Origin: Hymenochaete sp. R1
Taxonomy: Eukaryota; Basidiomycota; Agaricomycetes; Hymenochaetales; Hymenochaetaceae
NCBI GenBank assembly: GCA_019400425.1
Contig: JAFREE010000159.1
Coordinates: 1 to 56,446 of the forward strand
Reading direction: 5' to 3'
DNA: 56,446 nt
This document shows, one piece after another, positions 1-12,492 of this stretch (position 1 is the stretch's first letter; the number at the start of each line of letters is the position of its first letter). The position numbers and the translations under genes were made by a program. The notes under the pieces are model-generated. The model was not told the origin of the DNA, did not search any database, and saw nothing but the letters and a program-made list of their open reading frames with translations.

Positions 1-14
1 AGCAGAGCAACTTG

Positions 15-22
15 TATATATA
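15..22 (+). promoter_or_regulatory. TATA-like element before the P-loop ATPase gene
   Basis: An alternating TA stretch lies about 135 bp upstream of the ATG at 157, a usual distance for a fungal core promoter. The assignment rests on position and composition only. Confidence 0.35.
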
Positions 23-156
23 CCCCTCTGTTCCGTAGTCTGACAATCTATCGAGTTTTCCCCCTACGCTTCATACCCTCATCTAAGCTTGTAAATTTCG
101 GGGACGACAAATAAAGTGAAAAGAAGAAAAAGTGCGCCGTTAGTTTAGCGCTGGGC

Positions 157-2727
157 ATGCTGGAAATAAGCGCTGGCACACGTGATATCGACTTGGTTTG
201 TGTAGAGAATTTGAACGTCAAATTAGACGCCAGGCGCCTACATTCATCTCAAGCTTGGATGCGTCGTTTATATTCTCACTCCCAACTGCTCGGGTCGTCT
301 TTAGCTCGCTCCTTTCATACTCAGAAGCAAACGATACCTCTTCTTCTCGCACCACTTCGCCGTACCCAACCGTGTTCATGCCACGTTTGGCATCGCCAAT
401 CCGTTCGACTATACAGCCAAGGCGGCAACTCTCGAAATACACAAGATCGTGAAGACAAGCACAACGAAAGATTGACGCTTCCCGTCGTCTTTCCTGGGTC
501 ACCCGGCGGCCAAGGCGGTGCAGGCGGTGGTGGCCTGTTTTCCATAACTAAGTCACCGTTCTTCGACGCTGCCCTCACCACATTCATTGGCCTTGGTATT
601 GGTGAGTGACATTTGCATGCTTGCCCTTCACCTTCACTCAATTGTCCGATACTATCGAATCAGTCTTTATTGGAGGCATTGCGTATATTAAGTGGTACAA
701 ATGGAATGTCTTGCAAAAGGCGCGTGGCCCGTGAACGTTCGAAATCGCTTGTAAATGCTATACTGATGCTTTCTTTTTTTTTTCTTTTTTTTTAAAAAGA
801 TGGGCCAAGCTTTCGACGCTGGATACGACCCGGCACTGGAAGTCGCATCTAACTCTAAGATACATGACGTACCGTCCGAGGATCACCTACGCCGTCACGA
901 GCAAGATCTCGTCGACCGAATAATTTCGGGACAGGAGAAAGGACATTATTATATCTTTCTAGGGCCAAAGGTACGGGTTTTAACACAAATTTGTTGTCTT
1001 CAAAATGTATTAATTTTTTACGGGAAAAGGGGGCGGGGAAGACCACAATGGTATACGATGCTATGGCGAAAATCAGTGCGGATGGTGTAGCATTCTGTGA
1101 CGCACATCCCGATCTTGAGGTTTTCCGCCTCCGTCTTGGAAAGGCATTGAACTATGAATTCAACGAAGACAGTCAGACGGGACTCTTCCAGAGACGAGAT
1201 CCTCGTGAAGGTACAGGCATCTGCACTTCTACGGCCGCTCTTGTTGACTGAATAGGTTAGGAGGTCCAGCTCTGGATATCGAAAGAGGTCAGTGGATCAA
1301 AATAAGTGCTTACTACTTCTGCTTATTTATCATCAATGTATTTTCAGCTCTCAATAAACTGGAGAAGGTTGCTCTGACTCGAGCTCGTGCAACTGGAAAG
1401 CCATTGGTTCTTGTCTTTAATAATGTTCATTTCTTCCAACACACCGATGAAGGGCGGAATATGCTTCTCCAGTTACAACAACGGGCCGAGTCATGGGCAG
1501 AAAGCAGTCAGTCAGACTATCAAAGCTATATAGTTTGCCTTGCTAAATCTACGTTCAAGGAATAATGACCCTGGTGTTTTGTTCGTAAGTGTGGCCAAAC
1601 AGAACTAAGCAGAAATTCGATTGGATTGACAGTTTCTCTCAGCGACGATTTCTGGCCTTTCCTTGTCTTACGTCGGTCCCTTGTCCCCTTTCTCTGTAAT
1701 GGATACTGACATTATTCTTTCTATTTTAAATATAGGGAAAAGTGCAAGTCGGATGCTCACGCTGTCGATTTATGACCTGAAAAAGCGCGAGGCATTGCAA
1801 GCTGTGAAGCGCATTCGAAAAGCTTACATGCATTCGCAGAAGCATCAAGGTGAAGCCATTGAAGACGACCACCTTCTCAACCATGCTCTTTCGAATGTAG
1901 GTGGCCGCCTTTCGTTCCTGGGAAAATTGGCGAAGTCGCCTGAGATGGTCGTTGGCGCTGAGGATATGGTACAAAAAGAAAAGGGCTGGCTTCTTAGTCA
2001 AATTGGGCTTATACCCGATCACGACGACGACGTTATGGACGAGGTAAGCTTCTGATTCTTAAGAGAGGCTGCGAGGGAGTGAACAGATTTGCAGCAAAAA
2101 TGGAGTTCTTGTTCGTGGCTTCTCCTTCAAGAATTTGTAAAGCTCTACAGAGAACGTGAGGAGCTTCTTGGCGAGAGTAATGAGGAAAACAGTGATTTCT
2201 ACCTTCCGTCCGTTTCATACGTGAGTTTTATCAAATGAAATCATATTGTCGCTTAAATTCGTCACAGAACAGAGCAAGACAAATAATGACGCGAACAGAC
2301 TTCATTGATGGTGTGTTGACAACAATTTCAATACATATACAGTATAACTTACGCAACGTTTCAGATCTGGATCGAAACAACATTATCAATATTGATGTAT
2401 GTTTCGACTGCTTAGTGTCTTCCAAACTTCTCACTTGCAAGCAAGGTTAATTACAATGTTCGTCCCGACTCCATGATCGTCTTGCAAGCCGCAAGAGAGG
2501 TTGTCGAGGAACCTGGCTTTGAGGAGATGCTCGAAAGCGTACGCGATCGTGTAGATGAAATTGAGAGTTTACACCGCACGAGAGAGTTGACTGTAAGTCT
2601 TCTTGAGTACATGCACTTGAAAAAAGACTGAGCTTTCCGAATATTTACAAAGTTCAAGGACGTGGATGCTGGTGATCGGATCCGCCTGGTTGTTGACAAA
2701 GGCGGTTCTGAGCTCATCGAAGATTGA
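157..2727 (+). CDS. mitochondrial membrane P-loop (AAA+/STAND-like) ATPase, multi-exon
   Basis: This gene encodes a predicted nucleotide-binding protein of the mitochondrial membrane; its substrate is not known to me. The first ~110 residues are rich in Arg and Ser and poor in acidic residues, as in a mitochondrial presequence. A Gly-rich linker and one membrane segment (GLGIVFIGGIAYI) follow. The Walker A motif GPKGAGKT is created by splicing across the intron at about 970-1030. A Walker B-like strand (KPLVLVFNN) and a sensor-like strand (IMTLVFCSDDFW) come next. The C-terminal half is helical and charged, ending SELIED. At least ten short introns are needed, and all but one junction have GT-AG ends. 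The join from LQK (about 720) to MGQAFDAGYD (800) seems to need a GC donor or another site. The gene converges on CPA2. Family membership is inferred from motifs; a Yme2-type role is possible but not shown. Confidence 0.75.
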
Positions 2728-2979
2728 TTTGTCCCCTCTTTTCTTGAATATATTTTTACGGTCTGATGAACGTATTTATTTTAGAGTCACATTCTTTTCT
2801 GGTTTTTTTTTATTGTGCTTAATACTCCAAAGCGAGCCACGGAATTGACTCAGATGAATAAAAATGCGGGAATTAGAATACAAAGTTGGCCATGCAATCG
2901 GCCTTTTTTTTTTCAAAACGATGCAAAAGATCGGAGAAATGGAGGATTGTAGAAGCGTAAAGGGATGCGAGGGTATCGC

Positions 2980-5900
2980 TCAAACACGAACGCCAACGAA
3001 GTTCGCCCACGACTGCACCTCGGATGGTATGCGACCTTCGGTATATGGTCTCAAGCCCCCCTGAGGCATTTTCCGAGTTAAGGCTTCGACAAAGAGGTTG
3101 GCGCATTGAGCGTTATTGAGAAGGGGAAGGCCAAAGTCGACGGCGTTTCTATCGGCGATACATTAATTTCAGTCAGGGAGTGAAGACTTCATACTCACCT
3201 CCTGGCAACATAATCCTCATCAGTAGCAGACTCTGCACGAGACCGGGCCAAATTGAAGACGCATTGAATCTCGTACTCGTCAAAGACCTCGCGCAGCTTC
3301 CGCTTGTCCTTTGTCGGGAAGAAAATGCGTCTGCAGGTCTGATAAGGCGGGTTATTAAGATATTGCTCCACAATGGGTGATGAACAGTAAAGCTTGAAGC
3401 CCAACTCCGTGAGCTTCTTAGCTATATTGACCATCTCCGGCTTGTTTATGTCACCACCGATGAGTATTCCAGAGCCCGGCCGAGGGTTTTTGAAGCCAGT
3501 TTGACTCTGTACAGCCGCCCAGTATGCTTCATACACATCCTTGCCGAACGAAGCAATCTCTCCAGTGCTTGCCATTTCTGCAATCGATCAGTTAGTCATC
3601 TTCCCGTCAGAATCAAAATTTACCTACCAACACCGAGGAACGGATCTGCACCTCCAAGACGTGTCCATGAGAACTGAGACACTTTGATAGCAGTATAGTC
3701 ACGCTTCTGTGCCATGAGATCCACTGGCTCAGGGACGTTGGTATCCGTAATAGCTGCAGTCGCAACGTCGACAAAATTCTTTCCAAGGACTTTCGACACG
3801 AACGGGAATGAACGGGATGCACGAAGGTTACATTCGATGACTTTCAGTTCAGGATCTTTACCTGGCACGTCTTTCTTGATGATCTGCATGTTGAAGGGGC
3901 CCGAGATCTGTAATGCCTCGCCGACATTCGAAGCAATGTCCTTGATCCGCGCCATGACTGATTCCGAAAGTGTGTGAGGAGGAAGTACGAGTGTCGCATC
4001 ACCAGAGTGTACACCCGCTTGCTCGACGTGCTCAGATATCGCATGAACAAGAAGTTTACCCTTGTGCGCAACTGCGTCAACGTCAATCTCTTGAGCGTCA
4101 TCAATGAACTTTGTGATGACAACAGGGTGAAGGGGAGACACGTCTGCAGCTGCAGAGAGCTTATGTTCCAATGTAGATTCTTCGTACACAATATTCATAG
4201 CCGCTCCAGACAAGACGTAAGAAGGTCGAATCAAAACAGGGTACCTATATTTGAAAAATATTAATAAATGGACGAAAAAAAAGTGCCTTTCTAAGGCAGT
4301 GGACTTACCCGACTCTATCAGCAAACTCCTTGGCCGCTTCGACAGACGTTACTTCAGTCCATTCAGGCTGGTCAACACCGACTTTGTCCAGAATTCGAGA
4401 GAACTTATGGCGGTCCTCTGCAGTGTCGATCATAGCAGGGTCAGTTCCGAGTACGTTGACACCACTTTCCTTCAACCTTAGTGCAATGTTTTGAGGAAGT
4501 TGACCTTGAATTTAGTCAGCAGTACCCTCTTCGTCGTGGAGAAAGCACATTACCACCGACACTGACGACCACGCCCCCGGCTTGTTCAAGTTCGTAGATA
4601 TCCATCAGTCGCTCGAATCCAAGTTCCTCGAAGTACAAGCGGTCCGCCTCATCAAAATCGGTGGAGACTGTCTCGGGGTTGTAGTTTATCATGATGGTAC
4701 GCTTGCCCATATTGCGGAGTTCGCGGGCACAAGTCACTGCGCACCAATCGAACTCAACAGAGCTTCCGATACGATAAACTCCGCTACCCAATACCATTGT
4801 GCCGTGTTCATCAAATTCGACATCGTGAGTACTTGCATTGTACGTCGTATATAGGTAGTTGGTGTGCGCCGGGAATTCCGCTGCGAGGGTGTCGATGCGC
4901 TTGACAAAAGGGGTTATGCCAAGTGCTTTACGATGGGCTCGAACAACCTGTTCCTTGTCCGACACCAAATTGGCGATCTGAAGATCCGAGAAACCCATAC
5001 GCTTTGCCTGGTACATCAAATCCTTGCTAATGACGGAAACGGAACCTGCGTCTTTTACTTCATGGTGCGTATTGACAATGTTCTCGATCTTGTAAAGGTA
5101 CCACTTGTCGATCTTCGTTAGTTCGTGGATCATGTCAACGGTGTAACGCTTCTCAAAGAAAGCATACGCAATAGCGAATAGACGCGTATCAGTAGGATTG
5201 GTAAGCGCGTAATCCAAGTCCTCCGGCTTGACATATGCCTCGAAACCAGTATAACGTGGATCAACCTGGCGAATAGCCTTTTGCAAGCTTTCTTCGAATG
5301 TACGCCCAATAGCCATCACTTCACCAACGCTCTTCATCGCCGATCCGACTTTTCGGTCAACCTGGGAAGAGAACTTGGCCAGATCCCATTTCGGGATCTT
5401 CGTCACGATGTAATCAAGCGATGGTTCGAAACAAGCGGTAGTAGTTTTCGTGACGGCATTAGGAAGTTCCGGAAGAGTATGGCCGAGTGCGATTTTGGCA
5501 GCTGTGTATGCGAGCGGATAACCAGTTGCTTTGGATGCCAGGGCGCTGGAACGGCTGAGACGAGCGTTAACTTCGATGACACAATATTCCTTCGATGACG
5601 GGTGCAAAGCGTATTGAATGTTGCATTCGCCTACAACGCCGAGGTGCCGAATAGTTTTGAGTGCAGCCGATCTAAGCATGTGGTATTCATCGTCGGGTAA
5701 AGTTTGTGAAGGTGCAACGACGATGGAATCTCCTGTATGAGTGCCAAGTGGGTCAAAGTTCTCCATGTTGCAACAAATGATCGTGTTGTCTGCACCATCC
5801 CGGACTACCTCATATTCAAGTTCCTTCCACCCCTTCATACTCCTTTCTATGAGGACCTGGGGGCTCAGACTGAGACTTTTCGCCGAAAGATCACGAAGCT

Positions 5901-6738
5901 CATCCGGATTGTTTGCAAATCCTGAGCCAAGACCACCGAGAGTAAATGCCGATCGAAGAATAACAGGGTACCCGATTTTTTGCGCTGCGTCAAGAGCCGC
6001 GTTCACTGTTGAAACAGCTGTGGATTGCGCAACTGGGATATCAATTTCTAAAAGACTATCATTAGTGATAACCAGAGGCTAAATTAGGAGTTACGAACCT
6101 TTAAGAGCTTGAACAAACAAGTCCCGATCCTCACTGACTTCCAAAGTCCGGATAGGGGTGCCCAAAACCTGAACTCCAAGTCGTTCCAATACACCCATTT
6201 TGTCGAGCTGGATCCCGACGTTCAGGGCACTCTGACCGCCAAACGTAAGTAGGACGCCATCCGGTCGCTCCTTTTCGAGAACATAGGCTACGTAGTCCGC
6301 AGTGATTGGGAGGAAGTAGACTTCCGAAGCAAGCTGATGAGATGTTTGCCAAGTAGCGATATTGGGATTGATAAGAATTGCTTCAACACCTTCCTCGCGA
6401 AGGGCCTTGAGAGCTTGCGACCCGGAATAATCGAATTCGCCGGCTTGTCCAATGGACAAGCCTCCCGAACCAACGATAAGTACCTTCCGAACATCTGGGC
6501 GAGGTAACTTGGGAAGAACTTTTGCAGAGATCTTTCTTGCTAGCTCAGATGGTGAATTTAAGACGTGCTCTCCATCTGCTGGCGTATAAGAGCCGACAGC
6601 TGGGGCTGCAACAGCTCTCCTTGCTGCAGTAGGTACTGGTGCGTAGCGGAAAGAAGTCTGATGGAGAGACCGAGTGAACGTTAGGTGCCGCGAGCTATTC
6701 CAGGCCCTGTTATTGCACAGCTGGCGCAGCGATGCCAT
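2980..6738 (-). CDS. CPA2: carbamoyl-phosphate synthase, arginine-specific, large subunit (mitochondrial)
   Basis: This is the large subunit of carbamoyl-phosphate synthase, which makes carbamoyl phosphate from ammonia (delivered by the small subunit), bicarbonate and two ATP for arginine synthesis. The order is complete: an Arg/Ser-rich N-terminus resembling a mitochondrial presequence, the first carboxyphosphate half ([23 protein letters not shown]-grasp with [12 protein letters not shown]), the oligomerisation region, the second ATP-grasp half ([13 protein letters not shown]) and a C-terminal MGS-like domain with LGVEMASTGE, restored by splicing at about 3576-3627. About 1,150 residues fit CPA2, and no dihydroorotase or ATCase domains are attached, which argues against the pyrimidine CAD/URA2 enzyme. 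I chose the ATG at 6738, because upstream in-frame codons are not ATG. There are about four introns. The stop at 2980 follows a tail ending VGVRV. The promoter must lie in the short gap to the next gene at 7004. Confidence 0.95.
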
Positions 6739-7003
6739 AACAAGGAGGGGGGATTGTCGCCGGCGACGAGCTCCGAGGAGGAGACTGAGATGAAGGAAAG
6801 AACTCAAGTCAGAGTCGGCCGAGTCACTCGCATAAAAAGGGAAAAAAAATCAATCTATGAGTCACATGATCTTAGCGCGTTGTTTGACGATATTTACACC
6901 ACGCCTGATAAGATATGCCGAAGTTTGAATTAGTGTTATACTGCTCACTGCAGCTCACCACAAGCACCCCCAAGAAGCTTGTACAAATACATACACGGGA
7001 ATT

Positions 7004-8361
7004 CTAAACATCGTAATCATAGAAGCCTTTGCCATTTTTCTTCCCATACCATTGCGCATCTACCATTCGCTCAAGTAACACACTCGGCCGATACTTGGAG
7101 TCTCCGGTGCCATGATATAGCGTTTGCTGGATCGCGAGGCAAGTATCCAATCCAATGCTACACCTATATGAGTAAATAATATATTAAGTGAGCTTACAAG
7201 ACTTACAAGTCAGCTGAATATGAAGGCATTTCAATCAATGACATCATAATCTCTCATACATCAAGCTGGAGCGCACCCAGTTGCAAAGGACCCATAGGAT
7301 AATTCATCCCAAGCTTCAAGGTCTTGTCAATGTCGTCTCTTGTCGCAGTACCCTTCTCAAGGCACATAATAGCCTGAATACAGTCAACAGCACTTCCACG
7401 GTGAATATTATTGACTGTGCGCACTTCATTGATGAATGGCATGAGTAATGCATTTGATACGAAACCCGGGACATCCTTGGACATGGTGACCTCTGACAAT
7501 AATCTTGTAAATGTACGTCGGCAAAATAAAACAAAAATACAACGCCCGCCCACCTTTGCCACACGCCTCAGCGAAAGCACGTGCACGCGTTAGCGTTTCT
7601 TGCGAGGTTTGTAGTGCAGAAATGAGCTCGACGAGTTTCTGTGCGGGGAACAGAGCTAAGCAAATGCACGCAAAAGAGATGGCGAGTGTTAATCACCATG
7701 ACAGGTACCGGGTTAAAGAAATGTAGACCTTGTTCCTCTTCAGCTCATATTTGCTTTCCCGTATCCGTCTTGGCTCACCAACAACACGGGAAGCATCTGC
7801 TTTCCCCTTCTCCGAAGCTGCCGGAACGCCTGACCCAAGAGTTGCCGCTGCTATTTTAGTTATACTTATCGAGGAAGTATTTGACGCGAGTATCGCCCTT
7901 GGATTCATTTCTTGAGCCAAAGACCTGAAGAGCGTTTGTTTCAATGACAGATTTTCTGAAGCAGCCTAGTGAAATCTATGAGCCCCGTTGTTGCGTACGC
8001 GCATAAACTACGTACCTCAATAACCATGTCTACGTCGCGCAAACCAGCCAATCCCTTTTCCTGTGGTACCACATGCAGACGAGCACGAGCAGCCTGTGCC
8101 TCTGAGTCAGCCAGCTTCCCTTTCACAACGTCCTTTGCAAGAAGCTTCTCCATGAGATTTAGCCCTCTCTCAACTTGCTTCTCCGACTTGTCGAAAACAA
8201 GAACATCGACCTTGGCTCGTAGGGCGGCAACGTACGCGATGCCCAAGCCTGAAAGATATCGAAAGCTTCAGTCAAGTAACATCTTCATTCTATTCAAGAA
8301 TCTCACCCATTTGACCTGAGCCAAGAATGCCCAGTTTTTTTACGCCGTGAGCTATCGACAT
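7004..8361 (-). CDS. 3-hydroxyacyl/3-hydroxybutyryl-CoA dehydrogenase, with a 7-nt microexon
   Basis: The product is an NAD-dependent 3-hydroxyacyl-CoA dehydrogenase of the short, single-function type (about 300 residues). It oxidises 3-hydroxyacyl-CoA in beta-oxidation or short-chain acyl metabolism. The start [19 protein letters not shown] gives the Rossmann GxGxxG loop directly. [21 protein letters not shown] and HFFNPVPVM (catalytic His) follow, then the C-terminal helical domain with [18 protein letters not shown] and [14 protein letters not shown]. It ends [19 protein letters not shown]. At least seven introns are needed. One has the same phase at both ends and leaves an open frame if retained (about 7379-7428). 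The conserved GPLQLADFIGLDTC can be read only with a 7-nt exon at 7207-7213. I see no peroxisomal C-terminal signal. The gene shares a 212-bp divergent promoter with RIT1. Confidence 0.9.
7207..7213 (-). other. 7-nt microexon of the hydroxyacyl-CoA dehydrogenase gene
   Basis: On the minus strand the seven bases CTGACTT are preceded by ...ATTCAG and followed by GTAAGT, a perfect donor. The exon before ends CAACTGG and the exon after starts CATTGGATTGG behind an acceptor GTGTAG. Joined, they read QLADFIGLD, the conserved family sequence. Without this microexon the frame cannot be closed. Confidence 0.8.
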
Positions 8362-8573
8362 TAGGGAGATGAGAGATGAACGTGAGTTCAGTGCTTAATA
8401 GTACGCCTCGGTTTAATTTCACATGTTATTTTCTATTGTACAAAAGAAAGTAGCTAGCGTGTGCCGATCATTTCTTACTGGTTCGACTACATGTTCAATT
8501 ATGTGTTTATTATTTAGCGATTCTTTACTTCAATCATCACAAGCAGCCAGTTCACCTTTCTCGAAACCTCAGA
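8362..8573. promoter_or_regulatory. bidirectional promoter between hydroxyacyl-CoA dehydrogenase and RIT1
   Basis: The two ATGs at 8361 (minus) and 8574 (plus) are 212 bp apart and point away from each other, so both core promoters must sit here. The stretch is AT-rich; no clear TATA box was assigned. Confidence 0.5.
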
Positions 8574-10354
8574 ATGGAGGGCTTATTCTCTTATCGCAAG
8601 CAAATAGAGAGAGAAGCATTTGCCGAAATTCGAAGACAAGCTTTGAACCCTTACGCTCGCATTCATTCCATCGCAGAAGATATCAAATTTGTCCAAGTCG
8701 TCCGCAGAAATTATCATCACTTTCATGCTCTTCGTATGTCATTTATTTCAACGTACCGTATATCACGAAATAACGGACCAAACATTCGGGCAGCGAACTT
8801 ACGATGTGGGGCATGGTACATAGATTCAGTGCGGCACCCAGCTAAACGAATAATGGCTTTGAAGCTGATAGGAGTCTGACAGGAAGAGGAGCTGGCAGCC
8901 CACTTTAAATCTGCTGACGGCCATTACAATGGGTGGAGTTTCAATCTCAGACGACCCAATCTGCACCTACTTCGGCCTTTGCTGGAAACAAGCGGGTAAG
9001 CATATTATCAATAGGATTCTTTATCAATGGGCCTCGACCTATCGTCAACAAACCGCGAAAGGCTCCTTCTTATCGACTCCACCCGAGCGGGAAAGCGAAT
9101 GCCCGATTCGTTTACAAAAACGGTTCCAATTTGGTGCTGCGTAATTAATAGGGCAACAAAGATGCGCTCTTTAAACTGTGATGCAGAATGGGATGAAGAA
9201 CTCCATTGTCCTTCTAGTTCCGTCAGCAGTCAGGAATGCACGGAAATCTTGAAGAGGACGGAGAGGTGGGCGGAAATGCTTGCGGTAAGTGCTAGTGCCG
9301 TCTTCTACCGCGAGCTAACGCCCATCCATACCAGGAATCTACATACGATTTACCCGCTCTATCCAAACCGTTGCGCCCCGTGTGGATTACACCTTCAACT
9401 AGTGATTTCCCTGAATTTGACGGGGACACGCCGTTTATACCAATCATTTGTGTCACTGCGTCAGAGCCAATCGATAACGGTCTCGAGAGGCGTAACAAAG
9501 GATTTCCGTATGTCCAAGGGGCTGGTGATGACCACGAAGGTTGGAGCAATGTAAGTCTCCTTGTGTATATACTGCACGTCAAAATCAACCATGCAACTAT
9601 TCAGGGTTTGACGCCAGAAATCTTTTGGAAGCACAAGGATGAACTTCTGGCAGCATCGGAACATGATTTACCGGATATCCTCAATCGAATAGTTCTTGTT
9701 TCAAGGCGCAGGACTGCTGGTTCCAGTCAGAAGGTACTGAAGCTCACGCCGATTATAAGAGTTGGGGGCCTCCTTCGAATAGGCAAGCTTGGTACGCTGG
9801 TGACAGATAGTCTTGATCAAATTCTAGAAGCTTCAAGCTTCTTGACACCAACTATACTCATCAAAGAACTCCGGAAGAGCATCGGAGAAACTACAACAGG
9901 CGGTCGACCAGCCTATCATATTGATCTGGATTCAGCTCCAGTACTTCTTATGCAGATCCACGCTGATAAAAAGGACGGTCCTGGCTCTCTGAAGCATTCA
10001 TTGCCGCGATGCCTCGAATTCATCGTGCAGTATCTGGACCAAGCTTCTGGCGTGGACGTCATCTGCGACACAGGTTCGGATCTTAGCGTTGGAATAACAT
10101 TGACCGCTCTACAGTCCTATTTTGACGATTCGGGAAAACTTGAATTGAATTGGGGGAAGCAGACCAATGGCAAGCTTGTTCGAATTATAATTTTTTTCAG
10201 CTCGTCATTTATTGTGTCATTGACAGTGACCAAGGAGACCCTCCGGTTACGCTTACAGTGGATAATAGCTAGTAGGCCGGAAGCCGACCCGCCGCGAACA
10301 ACCCTCAAACGCGTTAACGAATTTTTCATGTCGCCAAAGGTACATGTGGCGTGA
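8574..10354 (+). CDS. RIT1: initiator tRNA 2'-O-ribosyl phosphate transferase (A64)
   Basis: Rit1 adds a ribosyl phosphate to position 64 of initiator tRNA-Met, keeping it out of elongation. This is known from yeast and plants. After splicing the family signature is clear: ALPNLRCGAWYID, then SADGHYNGWSFNLRR, then LLLIDSTRAGKRMPD followed by TVPIWCCVINRA. The intron at 8996-9061 (66 bp) makes the join ETSG/LLLIDST. Three further introns lie near 8733-8800, 8830-8881 and 9280-9334, and one lies near 9550-9604. The C-terminal DUSP-like half holds CDTGSDLSVGI and the tail LRLQWIIASRPEADPPRTTL. The ATG at 8574 gives MEGLFSYRKQIE, which fits the helical start of the family. The segment around 10170-10230 (Ile/Phe/Ser-rich) could be a short intron that stays in frame. 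The gene converges on the FAD oxidase. Confidence 0.9.
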
Positions 10355-10597
10355 ATGAAGTAACGCGGTACCCCTAGCTATGTAAGAAACCCAGTTGTAT
10401 CTCCATACATTTTTATCTCATTCGTTATCTGACACGCCTCGTGTCTTGGTACGCAGGGGGCTCAGGCGCCATACGGCATTGTATTCAATATCGTTCATCG
10501 GAACATGGAAAGTGCGACGAGCACAATACATGAAGGCTTAAGAATGAATTACTAGAGATGTCGCATAAGTGAAAGAAGGTGCTTGTATACAAAGCAC

Positions 10598-12492
10598 TCA
10601 ATTGAGGACCTGCAAGACATCTGCATCCGGGCCACAAAGTTCTTTATCGTCGAGCAAACCGATTTCCGCACCATCTCTGTAAGATGCACCCACTCGGAAG
10701 TTCCTATCGACAGCAAACTTCCTACGTATATTAAGGTTCATCTTCCCTTCTAGTCGGTCCACGATGAGTCGGCCAATGACAGGCATAAACTAATACAATC
10801 AAGTCAGTGAATAATCGATTTTGATGAAGTCGCGGTTTACTTTGAAACCATGCCCACTGCCTGCCGTGATAAGGGCTATACCTGGATCATCTGGGTGGAC
10901 GTCGACAATCCAATCCGAATCAGGCGAATCGGTGTACCTTCAGTTGGTATTAGACTATAAATCACCCATCGAAAAAAACAAGCTCACCAACAAAGTCTGG
11001 TATGCACAAACGGCTTATGAGCGAGTTCAGGAAATACGTTTCTTATGTATCGGCGAAGTAAGTGCGTTTCCGAGCGTGGAATATTCAGACCCTGGTTGCC
11101 GTGGCTGAGGCACGTTCGGGGTGTTGAAATGCCTGCTTCTACAACATCTAGAGCAGGGGCACCCGCGAGCGGAGCGAAATTTGTAACGCCGCCGTTATGG
11201 TGCGAGAATTTAAAGAGCCTATCTTCTGTAGGCTGTTAGGTACGTAAGTTTTGAAATGAAGGACTGCAACTAGATACAAAGGCATACCGGAAAGCAATAG
11301 AATCCGCTGCCCCCAAAGTCCAATAGAACCGGAATTTGACCATACTTCTCAGCTTCCTCTTGGCTGAGTTCAAACATCACGACACTTTGACTAGAGAGTG
11401 TAATCAGCGCCGGTGCATGCAAAAGTCAATGATGTTAAACCGACCCTGTGGCGTGGCAACGTTTTCCTAAATTCAAATCCGGGAAGGACGACGCGGTCCA
11501 GCTTCCAGTAGCAAGGATGACCATGTCCGCCGCAAATTCATTTCCGTCTTTACATTTTACACCTTTCGTACGATTACCGGCCTTCAGAAGGCCTGTCACC
11601 TCCTTTCCCGCAAGAATGCGACCGCCGAGCGATTCAATGGTTTCTATTGCACGTTCAACGGCTTTTTTGGAGTTTACCCAACCTCCATCCGCGTTGAGGT
11701 ACCCGTGAGCATTGGATATGCCCTCTCCGAGATTGATAACATTCCCGAATATCTGCGATAGCGATGTTGACCGAGCTTTGAGGTCTGAGAAGGTAGATTC
11801 GCTTTTCTCTTTGCTGCTTGAAGAAGGATGCAACCTCTGTACTCTAGCCCCACATTTCAGATCGTTTCGAAAGGTGCGATCTTCAAACATCTTTGAACTT
11901 GATCCAAAGACAAGGACTCCGGATCTGCATCGAATTCTTATCAGCGTCGTGGCGTAATTACCTTCTAAGCTTAGATAAGATTGAGAGGTCGCCCTTTGTG
12001 CGTGAACACGCCTCATCGACAACAAACTTCTACGGATCTCTCCGACTGCGCCACATTCGAACGCCGCGATATCTGTAGACTTACTCGTGGTAAACATCAC
12101 CCCAAACTTTCCGATCTTTCCATGCTTCGATGGCTTCCCTAGCCAGATCCGTATAGAACTCGTCATTGTATGCCGATCGAACAACTGTGTCGGCGTTGCC
12201 GTACAAACACAGTGAGCAAAAACATCATATGAAGCATAGAAGTTCAGGACTCACTCTTATTTATATCTGTGCTAGCTGCATCGACAGCGGGGAGCTCGGG
12301 AGCTCGGTCGAGGATTGTCACAGACTTATAACCGCGACGGAGTAAATGCAGAGCTGTGGAGACGCCAAAGCAACCGCAGCCTACAATGATAATGTTCGAC
12401 GAGGAATCGATCACTGGACGGGACTCGGTCCTTTTCGTTGTCTCGCCAGACGAAGGTCTGCCCCATACGAAGGATTTCAGAAATGCCAACAT
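10598..12492 (-). CDS. FAD-dependent amine oxidoreductase (sarcosine/fructosyl-amino-acid oxidase type)
   Basis: The product belongs to the DAO superfamily of FAD enzymes that oxidise secondary amines such as sarcosine, pipecolate or fructosyl amino acids; the substrate cannot be told. The start has the FAD-binding IIIVGCGCFGVSTALHLLRRG and the acidic strand end TILDRAP, then AASTDINK. A middle domain follows (GYLNADGGWVNSKKAVERAIE; second dinucleotide strand ADMVILATGSW). The C-terminal catalytic part holds RLCWYTDSPDSDWIVDVHPD and ITAGSGHGFKFMPVIG, a pattern typical of this family and close to the covalent-FAD region. There are about eight exons. The first in-frame ATG is at 12492 (MLAFLKSFVWG), about 30 residues before the FAD motif; a further 5' exon is possible. 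No C-terminal SKL-type signal is seen (ends VLQVLN). The gene converges on RIT1. Confidence 0.85.

Noticed and set aside
6739..6807. 23-codon N-terminal extension of CPA2
   Set aside because: The codon at 6807 is TTG. The ATG at 6738 already gives a good mitochondrial presequence.
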